DNA of 64,000 nt, from contig JAJHZJ010000082.1 in NCBI GenBank assembly GCA_023548195.1, forward strand, positions 1,201,001 to 1,265,000. Direction: 5' to 3'. Both the position numbers and the translations under genes were made by a program. This DNA comes from Bettongia penicillata ogilbyi (lineage: Eukaryota; Chordata; Mammalia; Diprotodontia; Potoroidae). Within the stretch, counting starts at the first letter, position 1. The number at the start of each line of letters is the position of its first letter. The notes beneath the pieces were generated by a model. That model had not been told where the DNA came from. It worked only from the letters and a program-made list of their open reading frames with translations, and ran no database searches. Positions 50,671-63,429 of the stretch are shown in pieces.

Positions 50671-51289
50671 GAATGGGCAGGGCACATTCAATTAGTGTGC
50701 TGTGGTAGAAAGAACATTGGATTTGAAGTCAAATGGTTTTTTGAAGTCCTAGTTTTGACCCTTTCTTATTGTATGCATGTGGTTAAATCACTACTTTTCT
50801 TATTCTTAAAACAATAGAATAATATTTGTGCTACCCAATTGGGGTAGTTGTAAGGAGAGTACTTTGTAAACCATGAAGTTATATCTACTTCTATATATGC
50901 TTTTTCATCAGGGGTATCTGATCTTTTATTGGATTATGGACCTCTCTGGCAGGCTGGTGAAACCAAGAAAGCCCTTCTCAGAATACTGTTTTTTAAATGC
51001 ATAAAACAAAGTGCACATGAATTCAAAGGAAAGCAATAATATTGAAATATAATATATATTTTTAAAAGTTCATGAACCCCCTTGATTTACATATACATAA
51101 GCTATTATTGTTATATTCAACCAGCTCTCTTTATCTACAGTTGTACCTTGCTTCATACAATAATTTTGTTATTAAAAATGTGTTTAAATCTTTATTTCAA
51201 CGAACCTTTAACGATAAAGGATGACTTTGTAAAGTATTATTTTTATTATTATAGATTCATGCAATGTTGGATCAGTTAGAAGGAATAAA
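50671..51289. other. Intergenic, no gene
   Basis: A sense MIR piece is possible at 50690-50880 ('agaacattggatttgaagtcaaatgg'). Confidence 0.45.
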
Positions 51290-51435
51290 GTTCAATCCCC
51301 TTATTGTGTAGATGTGAGGACAGCCTTAAAGAGTTAAGGGGATTTGCACAAGGTCACATAGCCAGTTAGGAATGTAGCTAGTACTAGAACGCTAGTCTCT
51401 TGACATCCAATGGTATTTCCATTACATTCTGATTC
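51290..51435 (-). mobile_element. MIR-class SINE, antisense
   Basis: 'cttattgtgtagatgtgagga', 'gatttgcacaaggtcacatagcc', 'ctagtactagaacgctagtct'. Confidence 0.75.
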
Positions 51436-53859
51436 TTTAAGCTTCCCAAATTCTTTACCTGGCCCAGAATCCCTAACACGTGTTTACCCTCTTTCCTTTT
51501 AAGAGTCTATTGGGTGAGAACTAATTCACAAAGCTTCAAGACATCCATTTCACCAGGGGATAGTTCTTTTTATCTTAAATTTTTATTGTTATCTTCTATT
51601 TATTATAGCATTGCAGTTATTTCAAATATTCCTCCCCTATCCCTCCCAGAGAACTATTTCATGTAATATGTGGCATTTTTTTTTTTTTTAGTGAGGAAAA
51701 AAAATCACCACAACTGAAAAAGTCTGAAAAACAGGTACCATGTGTGACACATCTGGACTTCTCAACTCCATGAAGGGTGGGGGCAGGCAGTGTCCTTGAC
51801 TATCTCTTCATTTAAGTTCTTGCTTAATCTTTTTTTTGTTATATTTACTCGTTACATATTACATATATATTTACATATTACATATATGTGTATTTGGTGT
51901 GTAGTTATTCTTCCCACTCACATTGCTGTAGCTACTATGTATATGTTTTCCTTGTTCTGCTTACTTCAACTCTATATCAGTTCATTCATGATTCTCTGTA
52001 TTTGTCACACATGTAATTTCTTGCAGTGCAGTAATATTCCATTATGTTCATGTACCATAATGTTTAGCCATTCCCTAACTGATTGTTTCTAACTGTTTCC
52101 AATTCTTAACTGTAACAAAAGTGCTGCTACAAAAATTTTAATGTACGTGGGGACCTTCTTCTTCTTGATGACTTCCTTGGAGTATAAACCCAGGAACAAA
52201 GTTTCTGGCTCAAAGGATATGGACATTTTAGACACTTTATTCACATAATTCCAAATTCCTTTCCAAAATGGCTGTACCATTTCACATTTCCCCTAACAAT
52301 GTATTTGTGTGCCTATCCTTCCAACCCCTCCAAATTTTATTGCTGAGAATTTTTTTGTGTTATTTTTGCAAGTTTATAAAGGATGAGATAAAATCTCAGG
52401 GTTGTTTTGATTTGTATTTCCCTTATTATTAATGACTTGGAACATTTTTTCATGTCTTTGTGAACACTTGGTAATTTTCTTTCGAAAACTTTTCACATCC
52501 TTTGACCACTTATTTATTGAGGAATGACTAGTAATCATATATATTTTTGTGTGTATTTATGTATCTGCCTATCTGTCTGTCTGTTTATCTATCTATGTAA
52601 TCTGTCTTGCATATCAAACCCTTATCAGAGAAATTTGATATAAAGAGTTTTCCCTTTCTGCAATTTTTCCTTCTTATCCTAGGTGCATCGAATTTATTGT
52701 ATAGAAGTTTTTCAGTCTCAAGTAATCAGTTATTTATTTTACTTTTTGTAATTGATTTTATCTCTTGTTTGTTTAACATAGCTATGAGAGGTATATGATC
52801 TATTTCTCTTCAAATTTTTTTTAAAGTGTGATCTTTAATATTAAAGTCAGATATCCATTCAGAATGTAATGTGGAATATGGCATATGGTATTGGCTTAAG
52901 CCTAATTTCTGCCATATTACTTTTCAGTTTTCCCAGCAATTTTTTATCAGATAAGGAGTTTTTCCTAGGTAATTTATGTTTTCCATTTTATTAAACACTG
53001 GGATATTGAGTTTGTCTGTTTCTAATTCTCCCTTGTCTCATCTGTTCCATTGATGTACCATTCCATTCTTTAACCAATACCAGATGGTTTTAATGAGTGC
53101 TCCTTTATAACAGTTTGAGACCTGAAATTGCTGTTCTCCCTTTATCCTTACTTCTTTTCATCATTTCCTTTGTTATTTTACATCTTTAATTTTTCCAATG
53201 AATTGTTTTATTAAACTCTATGAAGTATCTCGTTGGTAATTTGATTGGTATAGTATTAAAAGTGTAAATTAATTTGATAATATTGTCATTTCCATTATGT
53301 TGGCATGACTTAGCTATAAATATTGACTATTCTTCTGGTTATTTTTCCTTATTTCTCCCAGTGTACCTGTTTTTATGTAATCCAAATGTAATTGAATCTA
53401 CTCAAGACTTTGTATAGGTCAGTCCCAGATATTTTGTGTACTTTGTAGTTATTTGGAATGAAATTTCCTCTTATATTTTTGCTTCTTGCATTTTGTTGTT
53501 ATTATATAGAAATGTTGATTTTTGAGGAGTTGTTTTGTAGCCTGCAACTTTGCTGAAGCTATTGGTTCCCGAATATCTTTGTTGGTTCTCTAGGATTCAT
53601 CATAACATCAGCAAATAGAGATAGTTTTACTTCCTCTTTACCTATCTTTATTCTTTTAATTTCCTTCTCTTATCTTATTACTGTCTCTAGCTTTTCCAGA
53701 ATCATAACAAATAGTGGGGAGAGTAGACATTCTTTATTTTTGTATTTATTGAAAAAGATTCTAATGTATCCCATTGCATATGATGCCTGTCTTTGGTTTT
53801 AGATCTCTGATTTTTATGATATTTAAAAAAGTTCCTTCTATGCCTACACTTTGCAGTGT

Positions 53860-53874
53860 TTGTGTGTGTGTGTA

Positions 53875-53906
<32 letters not shown>

Positions 53907-53918
53907 TGTGTGTGTGTG
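53860..53918. repeat. (TG)n microsatellite inside the L1
   Basis: Near-pure TG with three TA interruptions. It lies in the ORF2 reverse-transcriptase region, so it arose after insertion. Confidence 0.95.
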
Positions 53919-56900
53919 TAGCCTAAAAGAATATTGTACTTTGCCAAAGGCTTTTTCTGCAGATGATAACAGTTCTGGATATTTTAGTGTTTAATATAAT
54001 TATGTTAATTGTTTTCCTCATGTTGAACCATCCTTGCATCCCTGGTATAAATCCCACTTGTTCATAATGAATAATTGCTTGGATAAATTGCCGTAATTTG
54101 TTTGATAGGATTTTGTTTAAAATTTTTGAGTCAATGTTTATTATGGTATTGCCTATAATTTTCTTCTGTGTTTTATCTTTCCTTGGTTTAGTTATTAGGA
54201 CTATATTTATCTCGTGAAAAAATTCTGGTGAGGTGCTTTTCCTTGCAATTTTTGAGAAGAATATGCAAAGCATAAGCATGAATTACTCTTTAAAAATTCT
54301 TTTGTGTATCCATCAAGGCCAAGAGTTTTTTTCCTTTGGTAATTCCTTTACAGCTGAATTTATTTCCTTTTCTGAGATTGGTTCATTTAAGCTCTTTATT
54401 TGTTCTTCTGATAATGTGGGTATTTCATATATTTTTAAGGTATTTTTCTAATTCTTTTGTGTTCTCAGTTTTGTTAGCATATATCTGTGCACAATAAGTT
54501 CTGAATGTTCTCTTTATTTCTTCTGGTTTTGCTGTAATTTCACTTTGATCATTTGCTATTTTATTGATTTTGTTTTAGGCTCTTTTCTTTTTAATCAGAT
54601 TAGCTAAGGATTTCTCATAGTCTTTTCAAAGAACCAGGTTTTATTTTATTTATTATTTCTATGGGCTTTTGTTTTCAATTTATATATTTCCCCTCTAATT
54701 TTTAACATCTTCTCTTTTGTGATTATTTTAAGTTCATTAGTTTTCTAATTGTTTTAAACGCACGTTGAGTTCATTGATCCTCTCTTTTCCTATCCTGTTA
54801 ATGTGTGTTTGTAAGGACGTGATTTTCCCCTGACTGTTTTGATTGCATCCTAGGAGTTTTATATGTTGTTTCATCATTGTAATTTTCCTTTATGTAGCGA
54901 TTAATTGTTTCTATAATATGCTCTTTGACCCATTCATTATTTAGCATTTCATTGTTTAGTCTCCATTTGGGTCTGTATCTTTTGTTCATGGTCCTTGAAC
55001 CAATGATTATCTCTATTGCATTATAGTCCGTAAAGAATGTATAGTTTTATATTTGTTTGAAATATCTCTGTGTTCCGCTATATAGTCAATCTTTGTAAAG
55101 GTTCTATGTAGTGTTGAGAGATATGTATGTTCTTTTGCTGTTCCACTTAGAAGATACCATAAATCTTTTAACTCTAGTTTCTCTAGGAATTTGCTCAATT
55201 CCTTATTTTTCCTTTTGTTTCTTTTTGTTAGACTTATCCAAAGTCGACAGCGACATTGAACTCTCTTGTCACTATTATATTACTGTCTTTGTCTTCTTGT
55301 AGCCAAGATAATTCCTTTATGAATTTGGCTTCCAAGGTATTTGAAGCATATAAATTTATTACTCATATTTGTTTGTTGTCCATGGTTCCTTTCAGCATGT
55401 ATAGTTTTCTTATTTATCCCTTTTTATCTTTTGAATGTTTGTATTTACTTTGTTAGAGAGTATGATAGCAAATTCTGCTGTTTTGGATTCACTTGGTGTA
55501 TAGTAAATTTTTTCTCCCATCCTCTCAGCTTTATTTTGTATATGTCTTCATTTTTTTAAAATGTGTTTCTTACAAGCAACAGTTTGTAAGGTTTTGATTT
55601 CTTATCCAATCTGTTGTTCTTTTGCATTTTATTTTATTGTTTAATACATTCATATTTAAAAGTATGAGTTAGCTTTGTATTTTCCTCCACTTCTAATATA
55701 TTTTTCAAGTTAGGAATTTCCTCTTCTTTGGTGTAAACGCAGTACTTCATTCATTCAGTTACTTTACATTAATCTTTTTTTAAGGTGGCTGCCTTCCTTG
55801 TGGCTTTCTTCCCCTTCTCCTTAATTCTGTCCTTTCATTTCTCATTGTTTTCCCTTTTGAGTTTTGTTTACTAGAGGTTTTTATCTTCTGCTTTTATCTG
55901 TTTACATAATTCTCCCTCTCTTAGATTCCCCCTTCCTCACCTCTCCTTCAAATAATCTTGTTCATTAGTTTTTTTTAATTTCCTTTTTTGTGCCTCTTTC
56001 CATAAAGGATTTTTCTCATTCTCTTCATTATCCATTTTCTCTTTCTACTTAGGTTAGACTCTCATTCTTTAATTCATGACTCCCATAATTTTCTGGCTTC
56101 TCTCTTTTTTCTGTATTCCTCATGCAATCAAAACATCCGAGGTATCCATTCTAGGTAATTAGACCACTTTCTTACAGAATATGCTCCCTGGATTTCTACT
56201 TTTCTTTGTATCTCATAGAACAATGTCCATTACTGCAGGTCTCAAAGAGGACACTGTTGTAAGATAAGACCCCTCTCCCACAATGTCCCTGATTATGCAG
56301 TAGATCTATACCTTTCCTTATTTTCTCTCCCCCATTTGACTCAAAAGCTTTTGAATCCATCTCTCCCACTCTTCCAGGTGCCAATTGCCTCCAGAAGTTC
56401 TGACTACCCCCACCCCCCCAACAAGGTAGGATAAGTAAACTTTTCAAGCACCAAGTTCCCCAGGTCACACCCCATCTCTCTCCACCCATAAGAACATTTA
56501 TCAGTGCAATCCCTTCCTATCACTAAAGCAAGGTCTCCTCCCTTTTCTCCCTATTTTAATCTTTCCCCCCTCTTTCACCTGCTTCCCTGTAGGCTCTTCT
56601 CTTTCAGAGACCACAGGGGTTTTCCTTCATTGCTAGCCTAGATTTGACCTCAGCACATCACACAGTCCTTTCTACCTTATCCCCTTTTCATGTACCCTAC
56701 TATGTTGTCATGTAGTCTCATAAAAGAAATGAGCAAACAAGCAAAAAAGTCCATTTATTCACTTGCAGGCAGTGCCACCAGGTTTTTCCCACAATGCCCT
56801 AGGCCTGCCTCTTCACTTCATGTAGTCTTAGAAAGAAGTTTCTTACTAGGCTTTCTTCTGTCACTGTGTTGCTCTCACTGTCCTTGGCTGCTGCAATGCA

Positions 56901-57204
56901 GCATTAACTCCTCCCTCATTTATGTTGTTTGAGGTATTTAAGAAGCAAATAATCTCTTCAGTTCTGATTTTTTTCTAAAAATGTTTCAAATGCATTTTTA
57001 TTATTGAAGATTCATATTTTTACATTTATGATTAAGATTTGATTTGCCCTCAAAATTGCAGGATGGATCATCCTGTGCTACTTCTTGAGGTCCCTTCCCC
57101 CCATATTTTCATGTTGTTGCAAAATAGTCTTGCATGAATTAAATTTTTTTTTTGTCTTTAAAGGTCTTTCTCCTCATTGCTTGCACATCTTGTTGTTTCT
57201 GAAT

Positions 57205-57335
57205 TGAAATTTTTTTAGGGGGAGCAATTGGAGTTAAGTGAGTTGCCCAAGGTCACATAGTAAGTCAAGTGTATGAGGCCAGGTTTCAACTCAGGTCTTC
57301 CTGACTCCAGGTCCAGGATTCCATCCACTTCTGAA
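57205..57335 (-). mobile_element. SINE fragment inserted in the L1 ORF1 region, antisense
   Basis: 'ggagttaagtgagttgcccaaggtcacatagtaag', 'aggccaggtttcaactcaggtcttcctgactccagg'. It interrupts the L1 between recognisable ORF1 parts. Confidence 0.85.
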
Positions 57336-58795
57336 CTGAATGCTTAAATTTAATCATTTATGTGTTTTGGAGTTTGCAGTCTTTTTTTCTGGAGGTGATC
57401 TCTGAATTCTTTTAACTGGTATTTCATTTTCTATGTTTCAGAAGTTACAAGTACAGAATAAAAGAGAACAGAAATTCTCTTCTAGTATTTCCTGCATTGT
57501 GATGTTAAGGGATTTTTTTTTTTGTCCTGTTGTGTTCTTTTCAGAGACTTATGATCTTACTGTGGTCTCTTCATAATTTGTCTTCCAGATAAATATGTTT
57601 TGTCTATACAGTAAGCGTATTTTATTTTAATGTTATTTTTTGCTTCTCTTCTTCTAGATTGTCTTTCACTTCTGTATATTTACAGTCTTATCGTTCTCTT
57701 TTTTATTTCTTTGCTGAGATTTGCCATTGCAGGTTTCTCTATTCTGCCCATTATTTTTACCTTGTAGGCCATAAGTTCTACTCTCATTATTCTCCTTTCT
57801 CTTTCAAACGGTTCAGAAACAGTATGTTGTGATTCCACGTCCTCTTCACATTCCACAGGGTTCTTTGTCTTGTCTAGTGTTGGGTTACTTTCCTTTGCTT
57901 TGTAGTATTTATTCACAGATGCCTAAACTTGTTTACTAGATCTGGAGGTCATATTTCCTTCTTTTGTTAATACTTTCTCTGTTTATTTATTTGTTTATAT
58001 TCAAGGTCTTGAGTTTTCTTCTTCCTGAGATTTTGCTAATTTTAGTCTCCTCCCCTTGATTCCCAATTTCTCATATTTATTTTCTAATTCTGTTTCCTCT
58101 GATGTTGATTTCCTGGGGGACTGAGTCTCAAAGTGTCTCAGCCTTTTCCCATGCTGGGCAATTCACAATTCATCAGCTTTAGTCTCTGCCCTACGTGCCA
58201 TTGGGATGATTAGAATTGACCTCAGCTAGATGTTGTGCTCTTTCCTTCAGCATGTCCATCTCTGGTGTCTGTCCTGTTCATTTTGTTCCTGAGTTCTCTG
58301 GTTCGGCACTAGCTATTGTGCTGATGCTATGAGGTTGTCGGTCCTGGAACCAACAATTCGAAGCTTTGCAGCACTGGTACTACAGGATTATGACTTCTAG
58401 GAGGCTTTTATTTCTGAAAGGGTTCTGCCTGTCATGCTGCCCAAGTAAACTTCCACAACTTAGAGCCAGGGTCTCCATGGCACTGGAAAGAGGAAATAAT
58501 TGCTAGGGTTTGGGGTTAAGTTTTATTGCAAGTCCCAACCTGTATGCAGAGTCCTTGGGTCTGCTAGTACAGCCTTGCTGCCAATAGCATGGGAAGTGGG
58601 TGAAGGGCACTGAGAGAACTTAGGGTCAGTGAGTGTCCATTCATGCATGAGTATTTTTTTTAAACCTTCTTTTGGATTTGAGGTATCCTATATGAAGACA
58701 GTTTAAACTGCTCTATGCTTAGCAGATAATTTCTGTTTTGGAGAGATTTGAGAGGTTCTACTTTGTGGCTCATGTGACCCGGAAGTCCAGCAGTC

Positions 58796-59519
58796 GATAG
58801 TTCTCACTGTTGAGACTTACTCAAGGCCACCAAGTTAAGTTAACAGCAGAGGACTAGAACCTTCGTTTGTTGACTTTTAGCTCATTGCTCATTAGTTTCT
58901 AACTTTCCTAGTTTTTGCTTTACATGTTTTTTCTTTGTTTTCACATATTATTTACACCAACTTCACCCGCTACCCCCTCCCCCAAGTCTCTACCCTTGTC
59001 CCATCCATTCCTCTAATTTTTTCCCATGAGTCTTTATTTCCTTCTGTGCAAGTTAAAAAGACTCATAAAAAAGAAACACCTTGATTTTAAGAAGGGACTG
59101 TTAGCATCAGGCAGTGGTATGCCTGCTGTCAATTAGCCTAATTAATGGCAAACCTAATTATATCCTGGGAGGAGAGGCTTATCCCCAGGGTGAGGGAGAG
59201 ATAAAGAGGAAAGAAAATGGGGAGGGGAGACAAACTTGTTCTGGAGGCCTAACTGAGCAATGTGGGTGAGAGCTGAGCTCTTTAAGCTGCTTAATTGCAG
59301 CAGGAGAAAATGCTGGTTTTGGTATTATCTCGGAGGGCTAGGTAAGGAAGAAATGTTTTACCCTGGGCCACAGACTTGGTTTTCTCCTCCCCTTTGATGG
59401 TCTCTGTTTACCGGCAATTTGAAATATCTAGTGCAATTTTTCTAAGTACATCAATGCACAACATGCCCTTCTGCTTGGCAGTGGCTTTGTTTCATGGATG
59501 GACTGGCATGAAAATAGGA
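58796..59519. other. Intergenic, includes a non-repetitive block at 59080-59340
   Basis: 58796-58870 carries a small MIR remnant, and 58900-59060 is T/C-rich and unassigned. 59080-59340 matches no repeat I know and holds several TAAT homeodomain-core sites. See findings. Confidence 0.45.
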
Positions 59520-59680
59520 TTATAGGTTCAGAGTTGAAAGAGACCTCAGAGGTCATGCTGTGTAACCTCTTCATTTTACAGGTGAGGAAAATGAAGTCCA
59601 GGAAAGTGGAGTGACTTGTCCAAAGGTCACATAACTAGTTGTGGCAGAGCTAAGAACTGCATATGCAATGTATCTCCTGC
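59520..59680 (-). mobile_element. MIR-class SINE, antisense
   Basis: 'cagagttgaaagagacctcagaggtcat', 'cttcattttacaggtgagga', 'cttgtccaaaggtcacataact', 'ggcagagctaag'. Confidence 0.85.
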
Positions 59681-59815
59681 AGGCTTTTTGTGTAGTTTGC
59701 ATTTTCTTTTTTTCTTTTGAAAATATTTTATTAAAAAAATTGAACATCAGTGCAAGCTTGTCAACAGACTTAAGCAATTATTTACATTGAAATTAATTCA
59801 TTTCAATGAACTAAG

Positions 59816-59854
59816 TATTATAATTATATATATAACATATATATAATTATAATA
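59816..59854. repeat. Perfect AT-rich inverted repeat
   Basis: 18-bp arms with a 3-nt loop (AAC at 59834-59836). Both arms are pure A/T. Confidence 0.95.
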
Positions 59855-60044
59855 AATATCATAATATTTCAGAAATTCTCTCTAATTCACCACTCTTCAT
59901 TCTCATCTGCTTTCCTGGGGCCATGAACTCTAAACCTCTATTTAAGGAGAGACCTTAGCTCAGATTTCTCATTTCTCACCTGGCAGCAATACCTTCTTTA
60001 TATAATCACCAAAGGCAAGAATTGACTTTTTTTTTTTGTATTTG

Positions 60045-60105
60045 TATTCCTAAGGGCTTAGCACAGTCTCTGGCACACAGTAGGTGCTTAATCACTGTTT
60101 ATTGT
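60045..60105 (+). mobile_element. L2 3' end, sense
   Basis: 'ggcttagcacagtctctggcacacagtaggtgcttaatcactgttt'. Confidence 0.85.
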
Positions 60106-60254
60106 CTCTACGATGACAACTGTGTTCTTCTTTCTTTGAGTTCTGCTCCTTGGATTTTTCATTTTTTCCCCTACAAAAGTCTTTCCAGATTTCTCATATT
60201 CTTCATGTATCTTGGTCTTAACTTCATTATTGTCTTCCAAGCAAGAAAGGCAGC

Positions 60255-60370
60255 ATAGCCAAAAGGAGAGGCAGTCTTGGGAGCTGGAATACTTGAGTTC
60301 AAGTCTTATCTCTGACATGTGATGGCTGTGTGACTAGGCAAGTTTTACTTAACTTCTAAAAACTCCAAGT
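60255..60370 (+). mobile_element. MIR-class SINE, sense
   Basis: 'ggagctggaatacttgagttcaagtc', 'gtgatggctgtgtgactaggcaag'. Confidence 0.8.
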
Positions 60371-60531
60371 GACTTGTAAGGTTTTAATTTGCAAAGTAGA
60401 TGTCATCTACGTCGGCAAAAGCCTTTTCTCACAAGAGTCCCCAGTATCAATGAAAATGCAGGTTCAGCACCATTCCCATTCCAGTTAAGAAGTTTTTATT
60501 AATTATCTGCTATGGACCCAGACATGGGCTA

Positions 60532-60598
60532 CAGGAGTGGGGCCACACTTGAGGACCTTGTGGTCTTGAGGCTGAAGGTTTTCCCATCCCTGGTTGTG
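60532..60598. mobile_element. hAT-type MITE, one end only
   Basis: 'ggccacacttgaggaccttgtgg', 'cttgaggctgaagg' and 'cccatccctg', the right-end sequence of the 28354 and 39396 family. Confidence 0.65.
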
Positions 60599-60804
60599 AT
60601 ATGGAAATTTAAAGAAGGAGAAAACATGACTCTTGTCCCTTGGGGAGATTATAATTTGGTTAAACATCAGGGCTGACCTTTCAGGCTTTTACTAAGATAA
60701 TTCTGGTTTAGGAGACATGAGGAAATGCAAATATATCTTTTCTAGATCTTACAGGGCCTGGAATTCTACCACTAGGACTTCGTTCTAATGAATGAATGAT
60801 AGCA

Positions 60805-61020
60805 GCCTGGAGTCAGGAAGATCAGAATTCAAATCCCACTTCTGATTCTTACTGTGTAAATGTGGGGAAAATCATTAAACCTTCCTGTGCCTCATTTTCC
60901 TTCTCTGTAAAATGTATATACCTGTGATATCCAGCTGCCAGAGTACTTGGAATAGTCATACAAGATAAATGTCAAACAGCAGACTTTAAAGCATTATGTA
61001 AATTTCAGTTTTAGAATAAA
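60805..61020 (+). mobile_element. MIR-class SINE, sense
   Basis: 'gcagcctggagtcaggaagatcagaattcaaatcccacttctga', 'tgcctcattttccttctctgtaaaatg', 'gcattatgtaaatttcag'. Confidence 0.85.
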
Positions 61021-61284
61021 TAAAATGTGAATTCCTTGAGGACAGAGGCTGGGTTTTTAGGGATAGGGGCCAGCCCTATGATTTCTTTAATATAGGGAAT
61101 TATTGGATGAGGAAATTACCTCTCCCAATGAAGTTTGGCAACTTCTCTGACACATAGAGACTTAGAGCTTTGCCTCTGTGCTTTATAAAATATTATTTTT
61201 TTTTACTCATTTGAACTTAATTCCTTTGGGTTTAGCATTGTCCTATCTTTTAAAGCATTCTCTTTATTTTTTTAAAAGAAAAAT

Positions 61285-61795
61285 ATAAGAAAAACTATTC
61301 GGAAGGGTTCATTTTCTCTCCCTTTACCTCCTAGGGGGTGGGAGTGGGGGAGAATCAAAATGCTCATAGCAAATATTCAAAGGAAAGCAAAATAAATTTC
61401 CATGTTGGCTATATCCTAAAATGTCTATTTCATTCTTCATCTTGGGTCCATCATATCTTTCAGGAGGTGGTATCATGACCTGGATCATCTGGAATCATGG
61501 TTGGTCATTACATTGATCAGAGTTCTTAAGTCCTTCTAAGTTCTTTGTCCTTAGAATGTTGTTTAATTATATAAATTGTTCTCCTGGTTCTGTTTGCATT
61601 ATTTGTATCAGTTCATACAAGTTTTTCCCAGTTTCTCTGAAGCCTTCCCTCTTGTCATTTCTTAGGAGATGACAGTATTTCATTACCTTTGTATATCACT
61701 TTGTTCATGGGTACTCCCTTAGTTTTCAGTTTGTTGTCACTAGAATAATATTTTCCAGCTTGGGAAAGTTATAAATAATTTTAATATACAATACT
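61285..61795 (-). mobile_element. L1 3'UTR fragment, antisense
   Basis: 'ttcaggaggtggtatcatg', 'tctggaatcatggttggtcattacattgatca', 'tgtataaattgttctcctggttctg', 'gtatcagttcatacaag'. A different L1 subfamily from that at 51560. Confidence 0.8.
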
Positions 61796-62292
61796 GAACC
61801 TATACCCCAAAGAAATCAAAGAAAGAGAAAAATCATTCTCTTTAAAAATGCAATCACTCCAGGGCAGGGAAACAAAATAAGCAAGTTAAGATCTTCAAGT
61901 GAACTCTGTTGTCATTGTTATTATCAATGTGCAAAAGTACAAGGTGAAAAGACTTGTGTTAGAGAGGGGACGGAGATCTCTAAGATAGAGTTCTAGTGGC
62001 TCTCATGATTTCTAGACTATATCAAATGTTTTCTTCCTTCCATCGTAGTCAAACATTGGGGGCCAAGGAGACTGGAAGCTAAAGGAGAGTAAATGGGAAA
62101 GAACAAGGAAGGTGCTAGTGGGGTTTGTTGTCACTTTTGCCAAGAGCCTGGTTTCTTGGGAAGATATGATATAGATTGGTGAGATAATGAGAGGGAATAC
62201 AAGACAGACTTGTGAGAATTCAGAGAATAAAAGTATTCTGGGTCAAGATTAATCAGGGAAAGTTCTTCATGGAAGAGGTAGATTTTAAACCT
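61796..62292. other. Intergenic, no gene
   Basis: 62040-62292 is purine-rich and may be L2 body. The rest is unassigned. Confidence 0.4.
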
Positions 62293-62590
62293 TGGGGGCA
62301 GTGGATAGAGCACCAGTGCAGGAGTCAGAAGGACCTGAGTTCAAATCTCACCTCAGACCCTTGATGCTCACTAGTTTTATGACCTTGGGCAAGTCACTTA
62401 ATCCCAATTGCCTCATCCTGGGTCATCTCCAGTCATCCTGAAGAATATCTGGTCACTGGATTCAGATGTTCTGGAGAAGAAGTGAGGCTGGTGACCTGCA
62501 CAGCCCTCCCTCACTCCAAATAAAGTCAAATGTCATTATTTCTCTGATGGCATGGTCTTTTTCGGCAACAAAGGATGAACGCACAGCTCT
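62293..62590 (+). mobile_element. Marsupial SINE (MAR1/CORE-type), sense, nearly complete
   Basis: 'gggggcagtggatagagcacc', 'gagtcagaaggacctgagttcaaatctcacctcagac', 'tgaccttgggcaagtcacttaatcccaattgcctc', tail 'gaagtgaggctggtgacctgcacagccctccctcactcc', end 'caacaaaggatgaacgcacag'. Confidence 0.9.
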
Positions 62591-62594
62591 TAAA

Positions 62595-62875
62595 CTAGCT
62601 CTTGAAGGATTGTTTGGAATTGGGTAGATAAAGAAAAAGGGTGGGAATCAGCATGAAGAAAGGCTTAGTGGTGGGAAAGAGCATGATGTATGTGGTGTGG
62701 CATGACAGTATGGAGAGTAATTTGACTGGAGCAGAGGGTGAACTGAACGTTGGGAAGCAGTGCTAGATAGTATATAGTTGGGTCTGATGATGGAAGGCAT
62801 CTAATGCTAGGCTGAATTTTGATTTTATCCTATAGGCATTGGGGAACCCATGGTAGGAGGGGGAAAAAGCTGGAA
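62595..62875 (-). mobile_element. L2 body, antisense
   Basis: 'cttgaaggattgtttggaattg', 'gaatcagcatgaagaaaggctta', 'tttgattttatcctataggcattggggaacccatgg'. Confidence 0.75.
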
Positions 62876-63054
62876 AAATGCAAACAGAAAAACCAACATA
62901 TGATGAAATTTGTGTTTTAGGATCACTAATTCTGTAATTCCCAAACCTGTCTTAATTCTAGTGCCTTCCTTCTGTTAATTATGTCCTATTTATCCTGAAC
63001 ATAGTATTTTTTGTATATATTTTGTATATATTTGTTAGCATGTTGCCTCTCCCA

Positions 63055-63165
63055 TTATATTGTAAGTTCCTTGAAGGTAGGGATTGTCTTTTGCCTCTTT
63101 TTATATCTCTTACTTTGTGCCTACCACCAAGTAGGCACTCAATAAATGTTGATTGATTGATGAGT
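63055..63165 (+). mobile_element. L2 3' end, sense
   Basis: 'ttgtaagttccttgaaggtagggattgtcttttg' then 'aagtaggcactcaataaatgttgattgattga'. Confidence 0.9.
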
Positions 63166-63219
63166 TGGGTAGTGTTTGCAAACTGGGAGACCATTGGTTT
63201 TCTTTGCCTGAGCTTGCTG

Positions 63220-63395
63220 GCAGGGTGTCATGGGAAAGGCACTGGATATAGAGTCAAAAGACCTGGATTTGAATCCTTTCTTTGGTGCTTACCAACTGTA
63301 CGAGCCTGGCCACTTAAGCACTCTGATTACCTCATCTGTATCACAGGCACAATGCTGCTGTGAATTGCTGAGTTCTCAAGATTATTATGAGCAAA
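63220..63395 (+). mobile_element. MIR-class SINE, sense
   Basis: 'gggaaaggcactggatatagagtcaaaagacctggatttgaatcc', 'ctgattacctcatctgtatcaca'. Confidence 0.8.
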
Positions 63396-63429
63396 GTCCA
63401 GGCTTGCATCCACTAGATGTCTCAAAGGC

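Larger units (their letters stand above)
51560..58795 (-). mobile_element. L1 LINE, antisense, nearly full length but inactivated
   Basis: From right to left: 5'UTR ('cttccgggtcacatgagcc' near 58790), decayed ORF1 (coiled-coil frame 57916-57680), ORF2 with endonuclease end (55198-55013) and reverse transcriptase (54279-53923, N-K-I-L-S-N-K-L-R-Q then E-Q-V-G-F-I-P-G-M-Q-G-W-F-N). The reverse transcriptase motif F-A-D-D reads F-A-D-V at 53615-53604. The 3'UTR (51570-52560) ends in a T-rich stretch. Many stops and frameshifts, plus an inserted SINE, show it is old. Confidence 0.85.

Noticed and set aside
53702..53947. 81-codon frame with a His-Thr repeat
   Set aside because: Translation of the (TG)n run inside a dead L1.
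53923..55198. Reverse-transcriptase and endonuclease frames as a domesticated gene
   Set aside because: They are separated by stops and frameshifts in L1 order, the catalytic motif is altered, and 5' and 3' LINE ends are attached.
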